A stretch of 43,354 nt of DNA from DATKDP01 sp035546335 (GTDB taxonomy: Bacteria; Acidobacteriota; Thermoanaerobaculia; Gp7-AA8), in the NCBI GenBank assembly GCA_035546335.1, contig DATKDP010000137.1, positions 1 to 43,354 on the forward strand. Reading direction: 5' to 3'. Under the pieces are notes generated by a model. That model did not search any database. It had not been told where the DNA came from and was given only the letters and a program-made list of their open reading frames with translations. Below are positions 16,698-25,278 of this stretch, piece by piece. The first letter of the stretch is position 1. Every line of letters starts with the position of its first letter. The position numbers and the translations under genes were made by a program.

Positions 16698-16879
16698 AGG
16701 CAATCCGAATGGAACCCGATCATTCCTCCGGATGCCTGGTTTCTAATTTCTGTTTTCTGGCTTCCGAGATATCCAACCTCGACCACGTTCAGTTCCGAAG
16801 CAGGCGACCGGCGCCTTTCCCGAGCCCGAGCCCGGCCCTTGACTCTCAAATTTCAAATATTTCTGGGGTAGTTTTAGTT
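16698..16879. other. spacer between convergent genes, no gene seen
   Basis: An AT-richer stretch between two heptamer runs. It contains broken variants of the same unit (CTGGTTTCTAATTTCTGTTTTCTGG at 16736-16760) and a short A/T tract near 16849. I see no gene or RNA in it. It probably grew by repeat expansion and decay. Confidence 0.5.
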
Positions 16880-16911
16880 TCTGGTTTCTAGTTTCTGGTT
16901 TCTGGTTTCAG
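16880..16911 (-). repeat. heptamer run, unit CAGAAAC on the minus strand
   Basis: Four to five units of GTTTCTG/GTTTCTA on the plus strand, related by one base to the CTGAAAC run at 16628. The run extends over the stop codon of the minus-strand gene ending at 16888 and encodes its last residues. Confidence 0.85.
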
Positions 16912-18294
16912 CCGAAGCGGCAGCACGCCGATTCCGTTCTGTCTCTCGAACCACTCACCCCTCGGAAGATAGTCCCTACGAAAGAGACAGGCGTAGTGAA
17001 GGATGAACCGTCCATCGGGATGGTAGACGGCACCATGAAGGACCGGTAGCTCTTCCGCGGTGGGAAGGGGACCCGTCCGAAAACCGAGCACGACCGGCCG
17101 CGCTATCGAATCGAAGTGGACGAAATTCCTTCGCACGCCGGCCATGTGCAAAATGACCGCCGCCAGCACACCGACTGCGAGGAGCCGGTCGACCCATGGA
17201 GAACGGTCGCGAAGATTCCAGGCGGAGTAGCTCAGCCACGCTCCGAAGATCGCCAGCGGCAACGCGAGTGAGCTCACCCTCGGCGGATAGTCAAGCCAGT
17301 AGGTCGGCGGAATCGGAAAGAGGCTCTCGTGGAAAAACGTCGCGAGCACGAAAAAGAGCCAGAAGGTGATCCAATATTGAACGAGCTGCACCCGATCGCG
17401 CGCGCGCACCGCCACAGCGACCGTGGCGGCCAGAGCCGCCACGACCATCGCCGTGCCGAACCACACCGTCTCCTGATGATCGGCCAGGCGCATGAAGCCC
17501 GCATTGAAGAATGCGACTGCGCCCTCCTCCCACCATTCACCGAAAGGGCGGAACACTCTGATTCTTCCCAGAAACAGAGGAACTTCGAAGGGCGTGTTTC
17601 TCCAGAAGACGAAGTGATAGAACACGATCGGAGCAAAGCCGAGCAGGATCCACGTGAATCGCTCGACCTCCGCCAGCTGCCGCCGGAATGTCACATTCAC
17701 GACGCCTCTTACAGCAGTCCAAAGCAGAGCGAGCACGATGGCGAACGGGTGAGCGACGTACGAGAATGCGATCAACAGCACCCACACCACTACGTGACGC
17801 CTGGTCAGCGGTGTACGAATCATTTCCTCGAGCTTGAACACCATCAGGAACACGATGGGAAGGGCCACGACATACGACATGAAGCCGGCAAAGTACACCC
17901 GGTTGTGCATCGCCGGAACTACCGCCACCAGAACCATTAGAAGAAGCGTCGAGTGTCGAGTCGAGAATGTCGTGATTGCCTGCCTCGCGGCGAGGATGGT
18001 CATCGTGGCGATGAACAGCCATGATATGAGGAGCGAGATTAGAGGGATCCACAAGGGGTCGATGGCGAACAACCGTGCGATTGCGATCGAGGCGACGGCG
18101 ATGAGATAAAACAACTTGTATCCGATGAAGGGTGTCGCCTCGACCGGCAGCGCCGACTGGCCCGAAAGCCACTCGTAAAACATCTTGCTCACAGCCAGGT
18201 GCTCTGCGAAGTCGATGAGCGGCGGTATACGGACACCCCATAAGGGGATGAGTGCAGCGATGAGGATCACACTGACGCCCAGCAACGCTGCCAT
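16888..18294 (-). CDS. polytopic membrane protein, possible GT-C enzyme
   Basis: A protein of 468 residues with about eleven hydrophobic segments and a short soluble C-terminal domain of about 75 residues. The first outer loop has PPLIDFAEHLAV, whose aspartate sits where GT-C enzymes place their catalytic acid. No specific family is recognised beyond this layout. ATG at 18294 is chosen, not the TTG at 18330, because a strong sigma-70-like promoter lies between them (TTGACG, 17 nt, TAGAAT) and its -10 ends 7 nt before this ATG. The last residues (LKPETRN) are read from a heptamer repeat, so the end of the protein appears to have been changed by repeat growth. Related in layout, not in clear sequence, to the neighbouring GT39 proteins. 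Confidence 0.7.
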   Translation of the reverse strand: MAALLGVSVILIAALIPLWGVRIPPLIDFAEHLAVSKMFYEWLSGQSALPVEATPFIGYKLFYLIAVASIAIARLFAIDPLWIPLISLLISWLFIATMTILAARQAITTFSTRHSTLLLMVLVAVVPAMHNRVYFAGFMSYVVALPIVFLMVFKLEEMIRTPLTRRHVVVWVLLIAFSYVAHPFAIVLALLWTAVRGVVNVTFRRQLAEVERFTWILLGFAPIVFYHFVFWRNTPFEVPLFLGRIRVFRPFGEWWEEGAVAFFNAGFMRLADHQETVWFGTAMVVAALAATVAVAVRARDRVQLVQYWITFWLFFVLATFFHESLFPIPPTYWLDYPPRVSSLALPLAIFGAWLSYSAWNLRDRSPWVDRLLAVGVLAAVILHMAGVRRNFVHFDSIARPVVLGFRTGPLPTAEELPVLHGAVYHPDGRFILHYACLFRRDYLPRGEWFERQNGIGVLPLRLKPETRN

Positions 18295-18301
18295 CGCCGC
18301 G

Positions 18302-18330
18302 ATTCTATGAGATCGCACTCTGACCGTCAA
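18302..18330 (-). promoter_or_regulatory. promoter TTGACG-17-TAGAAT of the gene at 18294
   Basis: On the minus strand TTGACG (18325-18330), a 17-nt spacer and TAGAAT (18302-18307) are followed by exactly 7 nt and the ATG at 18294. This is the best promoter in the window and predicts a leaderless transcript. Confidence 0.65.
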
Positions 18331-18775
18331 CGCGATGCGCGCGACGCCTCGACCGGCTGCCTCGACGCTCTCGACAGTCCGCCTTCATCCCTGCACCCCT
18401 TCGGGGTGCGAATCGTTTGGCCGGATCGATCCGGTGGTGGCGCTTCGCGCTCACCACCGGCTGTGTTCCATTCACCCCTTCGGGGTGCCTGCTGTCTTCT
18501 GCCATCTGCTATCTGCTATCTGCCATCTGTCTTCTGCCATCTGCTATCTGCCTTCCATTCACCCCTCCGGGGTGAGGGGTATGAACGTGACGCCCTGACC
18601 GGTGGTGGCGCTTCGCTCTCACCACCGGCTGTGTTCCATTCACCCCTTCGGGGTGCCTTGCCATCTGCCATCTGCCATCTGCCATCTGCCATCTGCCATC
18701 TGCCTTCTGCTGCCCTCTGCCTTCTGCCTTCTGCCTCTCTCCGGAACGCTCCGCCTTTGAGTTACTATCGACGCG
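18331..18775. repeat. composite repeat region: hairpins and CTGCCAT-type heptamers
   Basis: No gene is supported here, although a plus-strand frame stays open. A 60-bp unit occurs twice with one mismatch (18431-18490 and 18599-18658). It contains the hairpin CCGGTGGTGGCGC...CACCACCGG and the hairpin CACCCCTTCGGGGTG. The second hairpin also occurs alone near 18394 and in a variant form at 18560. Heptamer runs follow each unit: 18490-18552 (CTGCCAT, CTGCTAT and CTGTCTT mixed) and 18657-18740 (about six CTGCCAT, then CTGCCTT variants). The paired structure shows that one event duplicated hairpin plus heptamer run. Confidence 0.85.
18763..18768 (+). promoter_or_regulatory. -10 box TACTAT before a 19-codon leader frame
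   Basis: TACTAT ends exactly 7 nt before the ATG at 18776, the same spacing as at 8051, 18294, 25229 and 27627. No good -35 is seen. Confidence 0.4.
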
Positions 18776-18835
18776 ATGGCCCACTGCATTCGCCGCACCG
18801 CGCCGACCACCTCGCGACGGGCGCTTCCGTCATGA
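18776..18835 (+). CDS. possible 19-residue leader peptide coupled to the GT39 operon
   Basis: A short frame of 19 codons begins 7 nt after a TACTAT box and ends in TGA inside ATGA, where the ATG at 18832 starts the GT39 gene. The peptide is small and basic (MAHCIRRTAPTTSRRALPS) with no known motif. The layout suggests a leaderless short frame whose translation delivers ribosomes to the next start. It may also be chance, since the leading sequence is only 60 bp. Confidence 0.35.
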   Translation: MAHCIRRTAPTTSRRALPS

Positions 18836-20514
18836 CCTCCGCGCACCAGCACCCGGCGCCAGCTTCGACCTACGGCCCGCCCGGCGACTCGCCGAAGCTC
18901 GATGGATGGGTCGCGGTCATCGCGCGTCTCTTCGCGAATCGCGCGTTTCTGCTTCTGTTCTGGTGCCTGTTCACGGCGTTCGGAATCGCACTCGCCTTCG
19001 GCAACGGCATCGGCGGAGACGAGCAGCAGGAGGCGATGACGCTCGATGTGAACGTCGAAGCGGTCACGGGACTGCTCGGCGGGGATCGACAGGCCTGGAA
19101 TCGCCTCGAATCGTGGCCCGATCGGTATTATGGAATCGGTTTCCACGTCGCCGCCCTTCCCCTGCAGATGGCGTTGACGCCGATCTACGAGCGTGTCGTG
19201 CCTGTGAGCCGGCACGGAGCATTTCTTCTCGCGAAACACGTCGCAGTCTTCGCCCTGTTCGCCGCTTCCTGCATTCTCTTCTACAGACTCTCGCGTCTTC
19301 TCGTCGACCCGGCGGCATCCCACCTCTTCACCTTCCTCTATGCCACGTACCCTTACCTTCTCGGGCACGGGAGCATGAATGTCAAAGATGCGCCATTCAT
19401 GATCGCCTGGCTCCTATGCACGCTCATCTCGCTGCGCATGAGCACTGACATCGTCACGACAGGAGTGCTCTCTTACAGATCGACGCTGCTTCTGCTTCTG
19501 GCAACGGGATGGCTGGTGTCGATCCGCATCGCCGGCGTTCTGATCCTCGTACAATATGCCGTCACCGGCGCGACCGCGCTCGCCGCCACGAGAAAGCAAC
19601 ATCCATCCGCCATTCGACAGGCAGTCGCTCCGCTCGCGACGTTCTTACTGCTCCTGCCGCCGCTGGTGATCGCTTCCCATCCGGTGTTCTGGACGGATCC
19701 GATGCGGGTCTTCGACGCCTTGAGCTACATGTCATCACACCCGCTCATTCTCCATACGCGCGTGTTCGGGATTCCGGTGTCCGCCCAGGATCTTCCATGG
19801 AGCTACATCCCGTTGTGGCTTGCTGCGAAGCTTCCGCTGCTCGTGATCCCGGGAATCCTTCTGGCGCCCGTCGCACTCACCCGGCTGTCTGGTGATCGCG
19901 TCCGCTTCACGACGCTGGTCAGCCTCACGGCAGCCGTCGTTCTGCTTCCTGCGATTCTCGTTCTCCGCGGCGCAGTGCTGTACAACGACCTTCGACAGCT
20001 TCTCTTTCTCGTTCCGCTCCTCCTGCTCGCCGGCCTCGTCTCGATGTACCATCTCTTCCCGCGACTGACGATCGCCGGGGCGTGCCTGACGCTCGCTCTC
20101 TTCGCCATCGACAACGTACGGCTCTTCCCCTATCAGTATGTATGGCTCAACGAAGCAGCCCGCATCGTCGATGCAGATCGGATGTTCACCGCGGACTACT
20201 GGGGAACGTCGGGACGTGAGATGGCGGCATTCATCAGGAGGGCCCGGGCGGCGAACCGATGGCAGTGTGTTTATGCGAGTCCGCTGCAAGTGGTCCAGCC
20301 GTTTCTCGAATCGCAATCCTGCCTGGCCAGCGCCGAGGAGATACGGGACGATTCACCGCGGCCATTCGTCGCCGGCGTCACCTATGGGGCCACTGGGGTG
20401 ACGTTCGGCTCGCCCGCTCCTCCCGACGGCTGCCGCGTAGCGTTGACGGTGACGCGCCGCCTGACGCTCGCCCCATTGCCGATGACGATCGCGAGAGTTT
20501 ACGAGTGCAGATAG
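18832..20514 (+). CDS. GT39-like membrane glycosyltransferase, first of a tandem pair
   Basis: A protein of 560 residues with about eleven membrane segments. The acidic pair D63-E64 (GIGGDEQQEAMTL) follows the first segment. HGSMNVKDAPFMIAWLLCT near residue 180, RVFGIPVSAQDLPWSYIPLW near 305 and YWGTSGREMAAFI near 458 are shared with the next gene almost word for word, so the two are duplicates. The expected activity is transfer from a polyprenyl-phosphate sugar to an acceptor outside the membrane. ATG at 18832 is taken; the frame stays open far upstream only because the repeat region has no stops. It ends in a 10-bp overlap with the next gene, so the pair is co-translated. Confidence 0.85.
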   Translation: MTSAHQHPAPASTYGPPGDSPKLDGWVAVIARLFANRAFLLLFWCLFTAFGIALAFGNGIGGDEQQEAMTLDVNVEAVTGLLGGDRQAWNRLESWPDRYYGIGFHVAALPLQMALTPIYERVVPVSRHGAFLLAKHVAVFALFAASCILFYRLSRLLVDPAASHLFTFLYATYPYLLGHGSMNVKDAPFMIAWLLCTLISLRMSTDIVTTGVLSYRSTLLLLLATGWLVSIRIAGVLILVQYAVTGATALAATRKQHPSAIRQAVAPLATFLLLLPPLVIASHPVFWTDPMRVFDALSYMSSHPLILHTRVFGIPVSAQDLPWSYIPLWLAAKLPLLVIPGILLAPVALTRLSGDRVRFTTLVSLTAAVVLLPAILVLRGAVLYNDLRQLLFLVPLLLLAGLVSMYHLFPRLTIAGACLTLALFAIDNVRLFPYQYVWLNEAARIVDADRMFTADYWGTSGREMAAFIRRARAANRWQCVYASPLQVVQPFLESQSCLASAEEIRDDSPRPFVAGVTYGATGVTFGSPAPPDGCRVALTVTRRLTLAPLPMTIARVYECR

Positions 20515-22199
20515 GTCACACACCATCGGAAGCAGAGCGCGCAGGCGCGCTGCGCGGAGCTGCGTCGTCCTTCACGCTCGTCAGGCGCGCGCTCCTGATC
20601 GGATCATGGTCGGCCTTCATCGCGTTCGGAATCGTCCTTTCGCTCGGCAACGGGCTGAGCTGGGACGAATGGCAGGAGGCACTGACCCTTCGCATGAACA
20701 GCAGGGCGGTGGCGGGCCTGCTCGCCTCCAACCCCGAGCCGTACGAGCGGCTCGAAGAGTATCAGGATCGATACTACGGAATCGGATTCCACCTGCTCGC
20801 GCTCCCGATGCAGAAGCTGCTGGCGCCGTTCTATCGCAGCATCGCCCGAGTCGATTCCTACGGCGCGTTCCTTCTGGCGAAGCACATGGCGGTCTTCGCT
20901 CTCTTCGCCCTTTCGTGTCTGGCGTTCTTCGCGCTGGCCGGGCTGCTGATCGACGATGCCCACGTGCGGCATCTCGCGACGCTGCTGTACGCCACATGCC
21001 CCTACCTTCTGGGACACGGCACGATGAACGTGAAGGACGCGCCGTTCATGGTGGCCTGGCTCCTCTGTACCGCCGTCTCATCGAGCCTGATGGTTCGAGT
21101 CATTCGATCGAGGACGGTGCCGCTCGGATCGCTCCTGCTGCTCGTCGCGGCGTTCGCCTGGCTTGTGTCGATTCGTATCATCGGCGTCCTCCTGCTGATC
21201 CAGCTCGGAACCGGACTGGTGACGTCGCTCTTTCTCGTCGGGACCAGCCGACGGCAGCTGCTGCGCCGGATCATCCCGGCAGCTCTCGCCTTTCTCTTCA
21301 TGACGGCGCTGCTCGCGCTGATGACCTATCCGATCTTCTGGAAAGATCCGTCGCGCGTCTCCGATGCGATCCGATACATGGCTACACACTTCAACCCCGC
21401 GAATACGCGCGTGTTCGGAATTCTCATGCCCGCACAGGACCTCCCGCCCACCTACATCCCGTTGTGGGCGGCCGCGAAGCTGCCGGTCGTGGTCCTGATC
21501 GGATTGCTGGTCATGCCGATCGCCCTCGTCCGAATGTCCGGGGATCGCGGGCGCTTCGCCGTCCTGCTCGCGCTTTCGGCGACCGTGGTGCTCATCCCGC
21601 TCGTTCTGGTGATCGGCAACGCGGTTCTCTACGACGAGCTGCGTCAACTGCTCTTCCTCTTTCCACTGGCATTTCTGGCTGGCCTCACATCGATTCACCG
21701 GCTCCTTCCTCGTACCGCGATCGTCCTTTCCTGGGCCACGCTCGCCCTCTTCATCATCGACAACGTGCGCCTCTACCCTTACCAGTACACCTGGCTCAAC
21801 GAGGTCGTACGCTTCGCGCAAATCGACGAGAGATTCGAGACCGACTACTGGGGAACGTCGGGGCGAGCCCTGGCGAGATCCATCAACGAGCGATCTTCAT
21901 CGCAGGCGACCGAGCAGGCAGCTCCGCTGCGCCTCGTTCTCGATCGTGTCGTCGATCGCGACCAGGCCATCCTCGCTCCGAGACATCTGGTCGTCCCCTT
22001 CTTCGACGCGGCAGCGACGGATCGCCTCGCGCGGGGCGACGAAGAGCCGCTCCCGCCGGCGACACGCCCTTATTTCGGTATCTCTTTCGGCGTTCCCGTC
22101 CACATGCCGGCGGACTGCAGGGAGATGTCGAGGGTGACCAGAAAACTCTCGTTCGCAACCTCGAGCATCACGATGGGAGTGTCGTATGAGTGCAGGTGA
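20505..22199 (+). CDS. GT39-like membrane glycosyltransferase, second of a tandem pair
   Basis: A protein of 564 residues, paralog of the preceding gene. The acidic pair is D54-E55 (LSWDEWQEALTL), and HGTMNVKDAPFMVAWLLCT, RVFGILMPAQDLPPTYIPLW and YWGTSGRALARSI repeat the neighbour's motifs. The soluble tail differs more than the membrane part: it has a longer linker (SSSQATEQAAPLRL) before the common ending SYECR. That pattern suggests duplication followed by change in acceptor recognition. GTG at 20505 overlaps the end of the first gene, and the stop overlaps the ATG of the next gene by 14 bp. The three genes 18832-23664 are therefore one translationally coupled operon. Confidence 0.85.
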   Translation: MQIGHTPSEAERAGALRGAASSFTLVRRALLIGSWSAFIAFGIVLSLGNGLSWDEWQEALTLRMNSRAVAGLLASNPEPYERLEEYQDRYYGIGFHLLALPMQKLLAPFYRSIARVDSYGAFLLAKHMAVFALFALSCLAFFALAGLLIDDAHVRHLATLLYATCPYLLGHGTMNVKDAPFMVAWLLCTAVSSSLMVRVIRSRTVPLGSLLLLVAAFAWLVSIRIIGVLLLIQLGTGLVTSLFLVGTSRRQLLRRIIPAALAFLFMTALLALMTYPIFWKDPSRVSDAIRYMATHFNPANTRVFGILMPAQDLPPTYIPLWAAAKLPVVVLIGLLVMPIALVRMSGDRGRFAVLLALSATVVLIPLVLVIGNAVLYDELRQLLFLFPLAFLAGLTSIHRLLPRTAIVLSWATLALFIIDNVRLYPYQYTWLNEVVRFAQIDERFETDYWGTSGRALARSINERSSSQATEQAAPLRLVLDRVVDRDQAILAPRHLVVPFFDAAATDRLARGDEEPLPPATRPYFGISFGVPVHMPADCREMSRVTRKLSFATSSITMGVSYECR

Positions 22200-23664
22200 G
22201 CGCCGTCTCACGCGATCATCATGGCTGTTGGCGGCCATCACGCTCCTCGCAGCCTTTCTGCGTTTCTACGACCTCTCCATCCTCCCACCCGGCCTCTATC
22301 CCGACGAGGCGATGAACGGCAACAACGCACTGCAGGCGCTCGCGCGGAACGACTTCGACGTCTTCTATCCCGAAAACCACGGACGCGAGGGACTCTTCAT
22401 CAATATCCAGGCCCTCTTCCTCGCCATGCTCGGCAACCAGCCGTGGGTCCTTCGCCTCCCCTCGGCGGTCTTGGGAACGCTCACCGTGCCGGGACTCTAC
22501 ATTCTCGGCAGAGAGCTCTTTTCGCGCTCGACCGGCCTGCTGGCGTCCTTTTTTCTCGCCGCCGGCTTCTGGCACATCAACTTCTCGCGCACCGGCTTCC
22601 GCGCCATCCTGGCTCCTTTCTTCCTCGTGTGGGCGGTCGTCTTTCTCGTTCTCGCATTGAAGGAGACCCGCCCGGCCCGGCGCATCATCCTCGCTTCGCT
22701 GGCCGGCCTTCTCCTCGGACTCGGACTTCACACCTACATCGCCTTTCGCATCATGCCTCTGCTCCTCGTCGTCCTCGTGCCGCTCTTCATGCGCGACAGG
22801 AAGTCGGCCATCTCCATGGCGACTTGCCTCGCCGCAGCGAGCATCGCCGCCTTACCGCTCGCTGTTCACTTCTTCAAACACCCCGATCACTTCGTCGCCC
22901 GCTCGTCGCAGGTTTCCGTTTTTCAGTCGGAGTCTCCCGCGGTCAGGCTGGCCAGGAATGCTCTGGAGACAACGGGAATGTTCCACGTCGCCGGCGACAG
23001 GAACTGGCGGCACAATCATGCCGGGAAACCACAGCTCTTCCTTCCGGTCGGCATTCTCTTCCTGGTGGGGATCGTCACGGGGCTGCGCGACTTGCGGCGT
23101 GTCCGCCCCCCCGCGACCGGCGGCTCAGGCTTTCATCCGGCGCTCGGGATCGTGCTCGTCTTCGCCTGGCTCGTCCTCGCAGCCGTGCCAGTGGTGCTTT
23201 CAGACGAGAATCTGCCTCACGCTCTCAGGAGCATCCTCATGATTCCGCCCGCATTCCTGCTGGCCGGCTTCGGCGGCGTGAGGCTCTACCGCGATTCGCA
23301 ACGCCGCATTCAGGGACGATGGCCGGCTGTCGTCGCCTGCATCGTCCTGGCGGCCGTCGCCGCGCACGGTTACTACGGCTATTTCGTCTCCTGGGGACGA
23401 AGTCCGCGGATCGCCGACGCCTTCAATGCCGATTACGTGACTCTTGGAAGACACCTGAATCGCCTCCCCGTAGAGCCGCCGAAATATGTCGTCGTGAGAG
23501 CGGAGGGGGAGATGGTCAACGGCCTCCCGATGCCTTCGCAGACCACCATGTTCATCACCGATACATTTCGCCCGGAGCGACAGCAGCAGAAGAGGATCTT
23601 CTATCTCCTGCCGGAAGCGGAGCCGGCGATTCCCGAAGGGGCATTGACGTTCTACATCGACTGA
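22186..23664 (+). CDS. GT39/PMT-like membrane glycosyltransferase
   Basis: A protein of 492 residues with about eleven membrane segments and a short soluble end. The donor-site pair D40-E41 appears in GLYPDEAMNGNNALQAL. NHGREGLFINIQAL near 66 and FWHINFSRTGFRAILAPFF near 128-146 are typical of one bacterial GT39 group. It is clearly different from the two upstream paralogs, so the operon combines two kinds of enzyme. ATG at 22186 lies in the last codons of the previous gene. The end overlaps by 13 bp the end of a convergent gene (23652-25229), so the two stop regions share sequence. Confidence 0.85.
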   Translation: MSAGERRLTRSSWLLAAITLLAAFLRFYDLSILPPGLYPDEAMNGNNALQALARNDFDVFYPENHGREGLFINIQALFLAMLGNQPWVLRLPSAVLGTLTVPGLYILGRELFSRSTGLLASFFLAAGFWHINFSRTGFRAILAPFFLVWAVVFLVLALKETRPARRIILASLAGLLLGLGLHTYIAFRIMPLLLVVLVPLFMRDRKSAISMATCLAAASIAALPLAVHFFKHPDHFVARSSQVSVFQSESPAVRLARNALETTGMFHVAGDRNWRHNHAGKPQLFLPVGILFLVGIVTGLRDLRRVRPPATGGSGFHPALGIVLVFAWLVLAAVPVVLSDENLPHALRSILMIPPAFLLAGFGGVRLYRDSQRRIQGRWPAVVACIVLAAVAAHGYYGYFVSWGRSPRIADAFNADYVTLGRHLNRLPVEPPKYVVVRAEGEMVNGLPMPSQTTMFITDTFRPERQQQKRIFYLLPEAEPAIPEGALTFYID

Positions 23665-25229
23665 GGAACAAGCAGGCGGACGTGGATGTCGCCGCGAAAG
23701 ACCTTCACGCCGGCGACACGCGCGAGCCTCATCAGCGCTTCCGGCGGGGCCACCTGCTCCGGCGGCCAGCGGGAGATGTACCAGATCCGCCGGTACGCCC
23801 CGAGGCTCTTCGCCAGATCATCGAGGTGAATCTCGGGCAGCGCAGCATGAGCGGGCCGCAGACGATCGGGATCACGTCGCTCGGCCCATTCGAGGGCGTA
23901 GCGCGGTGCAATTCCATCCTCGGGACGGTAGTAGTACCGAAACGCGGCATCGGCGACGTTGTTGGCGAACAGCAGGACGTCACCGGTGCGCTCGTGCTGT
24001 TTGACGTAGGCGGCCGCCTCGTCCCAGCCGTCGATCCCTTCGCTCGCGTAGTAACTCCGCACGCTCACCAGTTGAACTGCCAGAACGAGCGCGATTGCGG
24101 AGTAACCGAGCCATCGCGGCCGCAGCCACGAGGCGCCGGCGGCGCTCAGGGCGAACAGCGGAACCGTGCCCCACAGCAGGAACCTCGCGCCGAAGACCGG
24201 CCTCCAGAAACTGAGACCCGCGGCGAGAAGCGGCAACCCAGCCGCGATGATCAGCAGGAGCGCCAGGACCGGAGGGCGTTTTCGCAGAGCCGGTACGCCG
24301 AGGATGGCGAGCCCGGGCAATGCGAGTGCGGCCAACATCGAAAGGCGGGAATCGTGTCCGGCTCCGTAGACCTGCAGAACGACATTCTTGAAATGGTCCC
24401 AGGTCAAAGCGGGAGTCCACGCTCCGCGCCAATAGGTGTCGGTGTAGTGCTGCGCCTGCCACAGCAGCGTCGGCAGCCACCACGAATATGCAACGAGAAT
24501 CACGAGATGCACCACGACCCAGTTCAAGGCGAAGCCTGCGTTGCGACGCGCGGCCATCATCCAGAAGACGGTCGCCGCAGCGGTGGCCAGGAGGGGAAAG
24601 AGGACAGCCGTGTTGTGGCTGTAGATCGCCGCGATGATCGCGAGTACATAGGCCGCCCAGGCGAACGCCGCGGATCTCGGGGACGAGCCGTGCGGCGCGA
24701 AGCGTTTCGATGCAAACGGCAGCAGCGGCTGGCTTGCCTGCGATGGATGCATGAACAGATGAGCCAGTGCCCAGAGGGCGATGGTGAGGAGGAGGACCAG
24801 CCACGAATAGGTTCGCGCCTCCTGGCTGTAGTGAATGTGAACGGCCGAGCAGCCGGCGATGGCCGCGGTCATGAGGCCGGCCGCAGTGCCACACGACGTG
24901 CGCCCCAGCGCGAACGCGGCGAAGATCGTGAGCACACCGAAGAGCGCAGGAAGGCTGCGGAGCGCGGCCGGCGACTCGCCGAAGACAAGCCAGGACTTCT
25001 GCAGCGAATAGTAGAGTGGGGGACTCGTTTCGAGCCTCGCGGCGGGACCCCAGAGATCGTGCCACGACTGGGCGGCGAACCAGTACGTGGCTCCCTCGTC
25101 GTACCAAAGTGAACGATCGCCGATCCTGTGAGCACGCAGCCATGCGCCGGCGATCACGATCAGCAGAAGTGCCACCCAGGCTGACCTGCTGATCGATCGC
25201 GAGCTCGTCGCTTCCTCGTTCGGCTCCAC
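23652..25229 (-). CDS. GT39/PMT-like membrane glycosyltransferase
   Basis: A protein of 525 residues. D44-E45 occur in RSLWYDEGATYW, then ETSPPLYYSLQKSWL near 68-82 and HIHYSQEARTYSWLVLL near 139-155. This is the usual pattern of bacterial GT39 proteins annotated as dolichyl-phosphate-mannose-like mannosyltransferases. About eleven membrane segments precede a soluble tail of 130 residues. The sugar and acceptor are not known. GTG at 25229 is chosen because TATACT ends 7 nt before it; the longer upstream frame has no support. It is divergent from the next GT39 gene, 49 bp away. Confidence 0.85.
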   Translation of the reverse strand: MEPNEEATSSRSISRSAWVALLLIVIAGAWLRAHRIGDRSLWYDEGATYWFAAQSWHDLWGPAARLETSPPLYYSLQKSWLVFGESPAALRSLPALFGVLTIFAAFALGRTSCGTAAGLMTAAIAGCSAVHIHYSQEARTYSWLVLLLTIALWALAHLFMHPSQASQPLLPFASKRFAPHGSSPRSAAFAWAAYVLAIIAAIYSHNTAVLFPLLATAAATVFWMMAARRNAGFALNWVVVHLVILVAYSWWLPTLLWQAQHYTDTYWRGAWTPALTWDHFKNVVLQVYGAGHDSRLSMLAALALPGLAILGVPALRKRPPVLALLLIIAAGLPLLAAGLSFWRPVFGARFLLWGTVPLFALSAAGASWLRPRWLGYSAIALVLAVQLVSVRSYYASEGIDGWDEAAAYVKQHERTGDVLLFANNVADAAFRYYYRPEDGIAPRYALEWAERRDPDRLRPAHAALPEIHLDDLAKSLGAYRRIWYISRWPPEQVAPPEALMRLARVAGVKVFRGDIHVRLLVPQSM

Positions 25230-25236
25230 CCGCGCC

Positions 25237-25242
25237 AGTATA
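25237..25242 (-). promoter_or_regulatory. -10 box TATACT, 7 nt from GTG 25229
   Basis: On the minus strand TATACT is followed by GGCGCGG and then the GTG start, so the transcript would begin at the start codon. No clear -35 is seen. Confidence 0.5.
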
Positions 25243-25262
25243 GGGGAGAGCGGGCGTGATGT

Positions 25263-25268
25263 TATCGT
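25263..25268 (+). promoter_or_regulatory. weak -10-like TATCGT before the gene at 25279
   Basis: TATCGT ends 10 nt before the ATG at 25279 and lies back to back with the minus-strand box at 25237. The match is poor, so this is only a suggestion based on its position. Confidence 0.25.
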
Positions 25269-25278
25269 GACCGCGAAT

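Noticed and set aside
18307..18831. Extra 175 codons at the start of the GT39 gene at 18832
   Set aside because: They are translated repeats (hairpins and heptamers), and a promoter-like box with leader frame lies at 18763.
22221..25112. Very long open frame (963 codons) on the plus strand
   Set aside because: It runs across the ends of two GT39 genes in another frame and its composition is Arg-rich and low in hydrophobic residues, as expected of a GC-rich shadow frame.
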